NCBI GenBank assembly: GCA_037447655.1
Contig: JBBHKE010002438.1
Coordinates: 121,610-134,591, forward strand
Direction: 5' to 3'
Length of the DNA: 12,982 nucleotides
DNA from: Zygnema cylindricum
Lineage: Eukaryota > Streptophyta > Zygnematophyceae > Zygnematales > Zygnemataceae
Shown here: positions 7,866 to 12,982 of the stretch, one piece after another
How the letters are laid out: the number at the start of each line of letters is the position of its first letter
How positions within the stretch are numbered: position 1 is the first letter of the stretch
Translations under genes and position numbers: made by a program
The notes under the pieces: generated by a model
Told to the model about the DNA's origin: nothing
The model's database searches: none
The model's input: the letters and a program-made list of their open reading frames with translations, nothing else

Positions 7866-7907
7866 CACGTGACAAAACCCGCCATCACCAATCCACAAAA
7901 CCCTAAA
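7866..7907 (+). promoter_or_regulatory. G-box and telo-box ahead of a candidate start codon
   Basis: CACGTG (7866-7871) is the plant G-box core bound by bZIP and bHLH factors. AAACCCTAAA (7898-7907) matches the telo-box found in many plant 5' leaders, especially of translation and growth genes. Both lie within 45 bases of an ATG in good context at 7911. Each motif is short enough to occur by chance; together they are suggestive only. Confidence 0.3.
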
Positions 7908-7910
7908 ACC

Positions 7911-8606
7911 ATGGCGCCCACCAGGATCCAATCAGAGAGCTTCAATTCCCAACCAGATTTCAACTCCATCATTAAACCTTTTCCAAAATCCACATTATTT
8001 TATGTCACCGTCGTATCACTAAATGTTAAAATCGAGATCGGATATTTGGTTTTTCCGATGTTCGCGTCTGCCACCTCTCCTCCTTTCCCCTTTTGCTTTC
8101 TCCACCCTCTCCTCAAATACGGAAAACTCCAACTAACATTAATATTAGTAGTACTAGAAGCCCTGTGGGATACCTCTCTCTCCTCTGACTCCCTCTCCCT
8201 CTCCCTCTCCCTCTCCCTCTCCCTTCCACCTACCAAAATAGAGTCAGAAACTTCACTCCCACACCCACAAAGACTACTATCGCCACAACACAATATCGAT
8301 ATCTTCTCTTTCTTCCCACACACACTTTCCTCCTCCTCTCCCTCGCAACACTCTCCACGATCTCTTCCGTCTTCCTTTTCTCCCTCTCCCTCTCCTCCAT
8401 TATCATCCCTGTCCACAGTAATTCCATTTTCCCCTTTCCCGTTTTCCTTTTTCCCAACTTCCTCCTTCCTTGTTCTTCCCATAGCCTCTTCTCTCTCTCC
8501 TCTCCGTTCTCCTTTGACGACCAATGGCGCTTTGCCACCTATCGTTTCCTCGCAAAGCTCTCCAGTGACCGGCCAGCGACTGACTGTTGTTATTTTCACT
8601 CTCTGA
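7911..8606 (+). CDS. Hypothetical open frame or first exon, product unknown
   Basis: The ATG at 7911 sits in AAACCATGGCG, a good plant initiation context, and follows a telo-box and G-box. The first 40 codons (starting MAPTRIQSESFNSQPDFNS) have mixed composition and look protein-like. Downstream the frame becomes Ser/Pro/Leu-rich because it runs through a CCCTCT hexamer repeat (8191-8223) and CT-rich DNA. GT dinucleotides near 8012 could be a splice donor ending a short first exon, but no later exon is recognised. No domain, signal or relative is known to me, and a 214-codon frame lies on the opposite strand, showing that length alone means little here. It may well be non-coding. Confidence 0.22.
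   Translation: MAPTRIQSESFNSQPDFNSIIKPFPKSTLFYVTVVSLNVKIEIGYLVFPMFASATSPPFPFCFLHPLLKYGKLQLTLILVVLEALWDTSLSSDSLSLSLSLSLSLPPTKIESETSLPHPQRLLSPQHNIDIFSFFPHTLSSSSPSQHSPRSLPSSFSPSPSPPLSSLSTVIPFSPFPFSFFPTSSFLVLPIASSLSPLRSPLTTNGALPPIVSSQSSPVTGQRLTVVIFTL
8061..8490 (+). repeat. Polypyrimidine (CT-rich) block
   Basis: The plus strand is strongly C/T-biased with TCC, CTCT and TTCC words, interrupted near 8120-8165 and 8225-8300. It is the CT half of the first CT-to-GA pair; the GA half begins at 8714. Confidence 0.6.
8191..8223 (+). repeat. (CCCTCT)5.5 microsatellite
   Basis: Five perfect CCCTCT hexamers plus CCC. In the 7911 frame it encodes alternating Leu-Ser. The complement, GGGAGA repeated, fits the G3N3G3 pattern of a minus-strand G-quadruplex. 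Confidence 0.9.
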
Positions 8607-8642
8607 GAAGTCCCCAACAGATCCTCCTGGGGCCGTAAAAGC

Positions 8643-8690
8643 ACCTACACGTAGGTTTTAGTGAGGCCCACCTGTGACGTGACAGCCGCC
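8643..8690. promoter_or_regulatory. ACGT-core and GCC-box-like sites between CT and GA blocks
   Basis: ACCTAC-AC-GTAGGT forms a near-palindrome with an ACGT core (about 8643-8656). TGACGTGACA (8675-8684) resembles a bZIP (TGACG) site and runs into AGCCGCC (8684-8690), the GCC-box bound by ERF factors in plants. The cluster lies in the short mixed-composition spacer just before a GA-rich tract, a place where plant core promoters and 5' leaders often fall. No gene is identified downstream, so this is motif evidence only. Confidence 0.22.
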
Positions 8691-8713
8691 TCTCAACGAA
8701 TCAGAAGTGGACC

Positions 8714-8882
8714 AAGGAGGGAGGGAGAGAGAGAGGAGAGGGAGATAGAGGATAGGGAGAGAGAGGAGAGGGAGAGAGAGGATAGAGAGAGAGAGAGGAG
8801 AGGGAGAGAGAGGGGAGGGAGAGAGCCGAGAAGAAGAGGAGAACGAGAGGGAGAGAGAGGGAGAGTGGGAGAGAGAAGAAAA
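8714..8882 (+). repeat. Polypurine GA-rich tract (GAGAGAGGAGAGGGA-type)
   Basis: Nearly pure A/G on the plus strand, with imperfect repeats of GAGAGAGGAGAGGGAGAGAGAG. All open frames here (Arg/Glu-rich forward, Ser/Leu/Pro-rich reverse) are composition artefacts. It forms the GA half of the first CT-to-GA pair. Confidence 0.85.
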
Positions 8883-9124
8883 ATCCACAGTAACTCAACA
8901 TTCCCTATCAATGTGACTGCATCAATCAGTGTTAATGTGCAAAAAAGTACGGAAAAAGTATATGAGGTTACAGCGAGTCATAGTATTTAAGTGTTAAATA
9001 GGCGTATAAGACGGTGTATAACCACAAATAGTCTTTCCGTACCTCTTCGCTCATTAAATCTACAGTGAAGGCTATTTGCCGCCAAATAATGCAGGGAGTT
9101 CCATGTGAACAGGAAATCTCTTCA
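8883..9124. other. No gene; spacer before tandem array
   Basis: Mixed AT-rich sequence. AATCAGTGTTAATGTG near 8925 recalls the ACACTA/AGTGT words around the CACTA-type element. Nothing else recognised. Confidence 0.3.
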
Positions 9125-9690
9125 AAATCCACACTGATCACCATTCATGGGCTGAAATATTTCCACATTAACCACTAATTCCTGGTCAAAAAAAGGAATC
9201 CACATAATTCACCATTTCCCGGTCTAAAAACATTTCACGCTATTCACCAATCCGGGTCTTAAACACATCCACATTAACCACCAATACCCGATCTAAAAAG
9301 TTCACACTAATGAGCATCCACGGTCAAAGAAGTATCTACACTAATCAAGATTTCAAGTCTAAAAAATCACAGAGTACACTAATCACCATTCCTGGTCAAA
9401 AAATACCCACATTGATCACCGATCCTGGTTGAAAAAAGTTCCACTACTCAGCATTCCCGGTCAAAAAAATATACACACCATTTCAACAACTCCTTAAACA
9501 ACTGTCTAGAAAATCCACACTAATCCTCATCCCCAGTATTATTGTGGTCTAATCACTAACCAGGGTGGAGCTCGTCGGACTCCATGTGGGTGACCCACAC
9601 CAATTACCATTCCTGGTCTAAAAACAATCAACACTATTCACCATTCCTGTTCTAAGAAAATTCACACTAATAATCGCCATTCCCTAAAAA
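9125..9690 (+). repeat. Degenerate tandem array, about 15 units of 31-40 bp
   Basis: A phrase close to TCCACACTAATCACCATTCC followed by TGGTCTAAAAA recurs about every 33-36 bases. Clear units begin near 9125, 9159, 9193, 9262, 9300, 9374, 9408, 9440, 9513, 9594, 9628 and 9661; others are weaker. Each has three parts: CCACACTAA-like, CACCATTCC-like, and GGTCTAAAAA-like. Units differ at many sites, so the array is old. One GC-richer insertion (9561-9604) breaks it. No open frame follows the period. It could be a minisatellite or the repetitive subterminal region of a transposon. Confidence 0.75.
9561..9604 (+). repeat. GTGGAG..GTCGGA..CC module, copy 1
   Basis: CAGGGTGGAGCTCGTCGGAC, continuing TCCATGTGGGTGACCCACACC, matches 9724-9767 at roughly three quarters of positions. 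It is GC-richer than the array units around it and merges into one at its right edge. Confidence 0.55.
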
Positions 9691-9723
9691 TACCGACAAT
9701 TGGGGTGTCAACCGTGGAACTCA

Positions 9724-9767
9724 CCAGGTGGAGTCCGTCGGAGGCCGTGTCGGTGATCCACACTAGT
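9724..9767 (+). repeat. GTGGAG..GTCGGA..CC module, copy 2
   Basis: CCAGGTGGAGTCCGTCGGAG, continuing GCCGTGTCGGTGATCCACACTA, is the second copy about 163 bases after the first. It also ends in a CCACAC(C/T)A phrase like the start of an array unit, so the module and unit appear to be duplicated together. Confidence 0.55.
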
Positions 9768-10440
9768 TCTGTGCTTCCCAACATTTCCGTGTACGGCACG
9801 AAGCTCTCCATCAATGCCGTGAGAGCGCGACTGTGACGCTTCACCTCGCGGGACGCGACAGGTGGCATGCGAGCAGCAGGCGTGCCTGAGGGAGGGAAGG
9901 GGGGGGGAGAGGGAGAGGCGTTTTTTTTGGTGTTATTTTGGGACATATCGAGCCTTTTTTATTTAACTTTTGATTTTGGGATGGCAAAAATCCAAAAAAT
10001 GGATCTACGTGTACGTTTCTGAATCTACTTAACACGCATTAAAAACCAATTTTTGTTGTTTATGGTTTCGTAGTTATACCAGGCGACGTAACATTGATTT
10101 CAACATCTCATGGGCGTCCAAATTTGAGTTTCCCAGATGGCTAAGATCTTGGTCCTCACACGCACAAAATGTTATAGAGGATAACGTCGGAGATTTACAA
10201 TAATTTGATTGGTTGATGGAACTTTACTACATAGTGTACACCGATTCGCTAAAAAGCTAGAGTGAAACTCCATTGAAACGAAGAGCCCTCTGTTTCTCTA
10301 AAAAGTTAACAGACTTGCAAGCACACTTCCTCTCAAACAAAAAATTCGACCGACTGGGGACTTGATTTTCCTTTTACTATTATTACACGCTCTCCGTTTC
10401 AATGAAAATATACCCTTCATTTCGCATCTGTAAAACGCGG
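9768..10440. other. No gene; GC-richer patch, G-run, then AT-rich DNA
   Basis: 9776-9890 is GC-rich with many CG dinucleotides. A purine run GAGGGAGGGAAGGGGGGGGAG occupies about 9889-9915. From 9920 on the sequence is AT-rich. A phrase near 10231-10260 (TACACCG.ATTCGCTAA) weakly resembles the CACTA-type terminus. The minus-strand frames at 9662-9946 and 9841-10035 show no known motif. Confidence 0.35.
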
Positions 10441-10458
10441 TTTTTTTTTTTTTTTTTT
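10441..10458 (+). repeat. (T)18 homopolymer
   Basis: Eighteen consecutive T. It could be the remnant of a retroposed poly(A) tail in the minus orientation, but no target duplication or SINE/LINE body is recognised beside it. Confidence 0.85.
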
Positions 10459-10650
10459 GTCTTTGGCAACCATGTGGCGAAGCTTTGTCACATCACGATA
10501 AAGTCACGCAATCCACAGCATTAACATCCACCACCGACCAAATAAAGACACAAAACGACAAATAATAGTTGACTATTTCTCAAACAACTCTTCGTTCTGT
10601 CGCGTCTCGCCACGAGCTCTACGCGTGGTGCACAATGCCGCATCAAAACA

Positions 10651-10835
10651 ACCTCCCTCGCTCTCCTCCTCTTTTTCCCTCCCCCTCCCTCTCCCTCCCT
10701 CTCCTTCCCTCTCCCTCCCTCTCCCTTCCGCTCCCTTACTTCCCTCCCTCTTGCTCATCCCTCCCTCGCCCTCCTCCCTCGCTCGCCCTCCTCCCTCGCT
10801 CGCCCTCCTCCCTCCCTCTCCCTCACTCTCTTACT
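10651..10835 (+). repeat. Polypyrimidine (CCCT/CTCC) block
   Basis: Dense CCCTCC, CCTCTCC and CCCTCG words with almost no purines. Multiple C3+ runs, for example 10677-10699, would let the minus strand form a G-quadruplex. Forward and reverse open frames are low-complexity. It is the CT half of the second CT-to-GA pair. Confidence 0.85.
10765..10815 (+). repeat. 17-bp tandem repeat, three copies
   Basis: CTCGCCCTCCTCCCTCG is repeated at 10765-10781, 10782-10798 and 10799-10815, the last copy differing at its final base. Near identity points to a recent slippage or duplication within the CT block. Confidence 0.9.
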
Positions 10836-10841
10836 CAGGTA

Positions 10842-11220
10842 GGGGGAGTGGGACAGGGATGGGGAGGGAGAAAGGGGAATGGAGGGAGGGGAGGGAGGGA
10901 GGGAAGAAAAGAAAGGGGAGGGGACGAGAGGCGAGAGGGGGGGAAAGGAGGGAGAGAAATATAGGAGAGAGAGAAATGTAGCCAATGGCGGTGAAGGAAG
11001 AGGGAGGGATGAGCAAGAGGGTATAGAGTGGGAGGGAAAAGGAGGGTGGGAGAGAGGGTAGGAGGTGAGTAATTAGAAGAGATTGGGGAGATGGTGAGGA
11101 GGGGGGAAAGAGGAGATGGAATGAGGGCAAGAGAGAGGGTAAGAGAAAGCAAACGAAGACTGAACATGGGGTCGCAGGAGGAAGAGAGAGAGGTTAAGGA
11201 AGTGAGAGAGATGAGCGAGG
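10842..11220 (+). repeat. Polypurine (GGGA/GAGG) block
   Basis: About 380 bases of nearly continuous purine on the plus strand, beginning seven bases after the CT block ends. G-runs at 10842-10868 (five runs separated by 1-3 bases) fit a canonical plus-strand G-quadruplex. Frames on both strands are Arg/Glu/Gly- or Ser/Leu/Pro-rich and are not credible genes. Confidence 0.85.
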
Positions 11221-11237
11221 CTGGCGGGTGGGTACAA

Positions 11238-11400
11238 ATTGTTTTTTTTCCCTTACTCTTGTTTCCTCCTTCCCACCTCCCCACTTCTCCCTTTTTTCTG
11301 GTTCGCTCTACTTTCCCCATCTCCTTCTGTTCTTTTCTCACTTTTTCTCTGCCTCTCCCTCACCCTTTCCCGCTTTCTCTTCTTCTACCTTTCCTTCAAA
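11238..11400 (+). repeat. Polypyrimidine (TTCC/CTTT) block
   Basis: C/T-rich again, more T-rich than the earlier blocks, following directly after the GA block, so the bias reverses a second time here. A hydrophobic Phe/Leu/Ser open frame (11091-11537 and alternatives) results from composition. Confidence 0.65.
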
Positions 11401-11827
11401 AGCAAAGCCTTTTATTTCTATCGGCTGAAATAGATGTACGATGCAAACTAAGTAGTATAATTACGACTTTTTCAATGCTCAAAAATCCGTTTTACATGCC
11501 TGATCAGATTTTTTTTGTTTTGTTGAGTTTGTTATAGGCTATTTTTTTTTTAAATCTGTAGGTTTTGGCACTTTTTGGAACATATACGAAATGTAAAAAG
11601 TTGAAAAGATGCTAATGTAGCTGTTTTTCTGTTTATAGCCTAAACTTTAAAGCTGCATAGTTTTCTTTCTTACACTTTTGTTTCGTTTTATTATCGGATC
11701 GTTATCTTCTTCTCCTTTGTGCTTCCCAAAAATCAAAATTCTCTGATTTGGAATCTGATTCCATGTCAAAATGTCGACTTGTGTTTCATCATCTTGTAAC
11801 GAAACTTTGATAGGCTATGTCTGGTTT

Positions 11828-11860
<33 letters not shown>

Positions 11861-12370
11861 GATTTTGCCACAAAGTACTTTGAAGTGTCTTCTATTATGA
11901 CATGAAAATCCCAATTTTTCCCGTAAACATCGAGGGAGTTATTTTTAGGCGAAAAATAAAAAAGGACCGATTTGCGTAACATTTTTTTTTTTTGGGTTCA
12001 TTTACCTCCAACTCTAGTCTTAATGGTTAATCTGGTATTCATTTGATATATGGTAAGCGAGGTTATCGGGATTTCATAATCTTTTCTTGTTTTTATTAAC
12101 CATTTCCAGTTTTTGCGCAGAGAAACAGAAGGAGCATGAATCCCACTAATCCTCTCTTCCCTCCTTCCCCCTTCTTTCCTTTTCCCCCTATACTTACCTG
12201 TTCTCGGGTAAAATTGGGAAATGTGTACTTGCGCGACTGTACTTTCTCATGAGCTCCACGGTGCCTTCAAAATCCTCCTCTGTTTCCCCTGTCATATATA
12301 CACCCCATTTATGCCCTTCAGTTTTCCTAATATATACACATTTGGGCATGAACCCTGTCGACCCAATTAA
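11401..12370. other. No gene; T-rich DNA, intron-like in composition
   Basis: The plus strand is T-rich with several T-runs and acceptor-like GGTTTTGCAG (about 11823-11832) and TTTTTGCGCAG (about 12111-12121). This could be intronic or leader DNA of a plant gene whose exons I cannot identify, or simply intergenic. No RNA gene is seen. Confidence 0.3.
11835..11860 (+). repeat. (AT)13 microsatellite
   Basis: Thirteen uninterrupted AT dinucleotides. Confidence 0.95.
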
Positions 12371-12505
12371 CCCAGTTTAGCCCATTTAAACCTTTTATAA
12401 AACCTGCTAAAATCGTCGTTTTACCACGATTCGATTTAAACTCATTTAAACCTCCAAAAAACCCGTGAAACTGCTATAAACCCCGTTTAAATGTAGTTAA
12501 GCCCC
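12371..12505 (+). repeat. Degenerate TTTAAACC-type repeat with a 60-base period
   Basis: CCCATTTAAACCT (12381-12393) and CTCATTTAAACCT (12441-12453) are exactly 60 bases apart and their surroundings align loosely (AAAACCTGCTAAAA versus AAAACCCGTGAAAC). Further CCCAGTTTAGCCC, CGTTTAAATG and AGCCCCATTTG words extend the pattern. Looks like two to three decayed copies. Confidence 0.45.
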
Positions 12506-12526
12506 ATTTGCTCCTTCCCACTCTCT

Positions 12527-12675
12527 CTTGCTCTTGCGTTGTCTCATCTTTTTTTCTATCCTTCACTCTCTCTCTCTCTCACCTCGCCTCTTCTCTCCTC
12601 CCCTTTCTCTCTTATTCTCCTTCCATCTCTCTTTTATTCTCTTTTCCTCTTTTTCCTCCCCTCTATTTCCCCTTA
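12527..12675 (+). repeat. Polypyrimidine CT-rich block with (CT)n
   Basis: Contains CTCTCTCTCTCTC near 12567-12580 and TCTC/CCTC words. The opposite strand gives an Arg/Glu/Lys-rich open frame (12563-12772), an artefact. CT half of the third CT-to-GA pair. Confidence 0.75.
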
Positions 12676-12807
12676 AATCTCCACTCTCATCCGACCTGGA
12701 AACCCGCAAATAATATCGGTGGCGATTCACATTCCGGGAATAAAACGAAAGACTGTGTCCGCTATCTGACAAAATTCTGCGACCGTATACTCACGTCGCA
12801 TGGCCTG

Positions 12808-12982
12808 GATGGAAAGAGAGAGGGAAAGGGAGAGGAAGGGAGAGGTAGAGGGAGAAGTAGAGGGAGCGGGAGAGGTCGCAAGAGAAAGATAAACAAAAAG
12901 TTAGCAAACGACCTATTGCTTAGAGACAATCCCAACCGCCCGAGAGGGGGAGAGGGAGAGAGGGGAGGAGGGGGAGAGGGAG
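12808..12982 (+). repeat. Polypurine GA-rich tract, running off the window
   Basis: GAGAGAGGGAAAGGGAGAGGAAGGG-type repeats, interrupted by a mixed segment (12885-12940), then GGGGG-, GGG- and GGGG-runs from 12946 to the end that fit a plus-strand G-quadruplex pattern. GA half of the third CT-to-GA pair; it continues beyond the window. Confidence 0.8.

Noticed and set aside
8000-8644. Long minus-strand open frame of 214 codons, rich in Arg and Glu
   Set aside because: It is the complement of CT-rich DNA; absence of stops follows from composition and no domain is seen.
8661-8990. Arg/Glu-rich frame and three Ser/Leu/Pro-rich reverse frames
   Set aside because: Open in many frames on both strands across a GA microsatellite; not credible as proteins.
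9125-9690. CRISPR-like regular spacing
   Set aside because: Units are diverged throughout with no conserved repeat alternating with unique spacers, and the DNA looks plant nuclear.
10441-10458. Poly(T) as the tail of a LINE or SINE insertion
   Set aside because: No body sequence, RNA polymerase III boxes or flanking duplication could be found.
10569-11537. Cluster of overlapping long open frames on both strands
   Set aside because: All lie in CT/GA low-complexity blocks and have Ser/Pro/Leu or Arg/Gly/Glu composition without motifs.

Overview
The window reads as nuclear intergenic DNA of a land plant or close streptophyte relative. The reasons are decayed Ty1/copia-type LTR retrotransposons, a small CACTA-type DNA transposon remnant, long GA/CT microsatellite tracts, and a plant-style telo-box and G-box beside one possible start codon. 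I cannot name a species. No intact, recognisable host gene is present; the only identifiable protein-coding homology is broken retrotransposon sequence.

Layout. Bases 1-1664 hold the 3' half of a copia element on the minus strand (end of reverse transcriptase, RNase H, polypurine tract, probable start of its 3' LTR), with several stops and frameshifts. A second copia element on the plus strand appears to have inserted in the first one's RT gene at 1665. Its 5' LTR begins with TG at 1665, it carries gag and the start of protease (2650-3941), and a second LTR copy begins at 3953, so integrase, RT and RNase H are missing. Its 5' part is in turn split by a probable solo LTR (1969-2545) flanked by the 6-base direct repeat AGGGTG. 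This gives three layers of insertion.

Bases 4080-5965 hold no gene. They contain an AACCGG-type repeat, a TATCG-rich repeat and a lone CACTA-like terminus. Bases 5966-6738 form a 773-bp non-autonomous CACTA-type element with 23-bp inverted ends (20/23 matching) and TTA target duplications. The next kilobase is non-coding as far as I can see.

From about 7500 to the end, polypyrimidine and polypurine blocks dominate. Three times a CT-rich block is followed by a GA-rich block on the same strand (8061-8880, 10651-11220, 12527-12982). Several blocks carry runs that fit G-quadruplex patterns on one strand or the other. Long open frames there (Ser/Pro/Leu- or Arg/Glu-rich) occur on both strands and are mostly low-complexity artefacts. 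One candidate start at 7911 has plausible plant gene context but no recognised product. A degenerate array of about 15 units of 31-40 bp (9125-9690) has a unit core (CCACACTAATC) that resembles the ends and flanks of the CACTA-type element.

The window therefore describes layered decay of mobile elements, not a working multi-gene system. The least ordinary items are the nested insertion, the gag-protease-only element, the TIR family with its possible link to the tandem array, and the repeated CT-to-GA strand switches.
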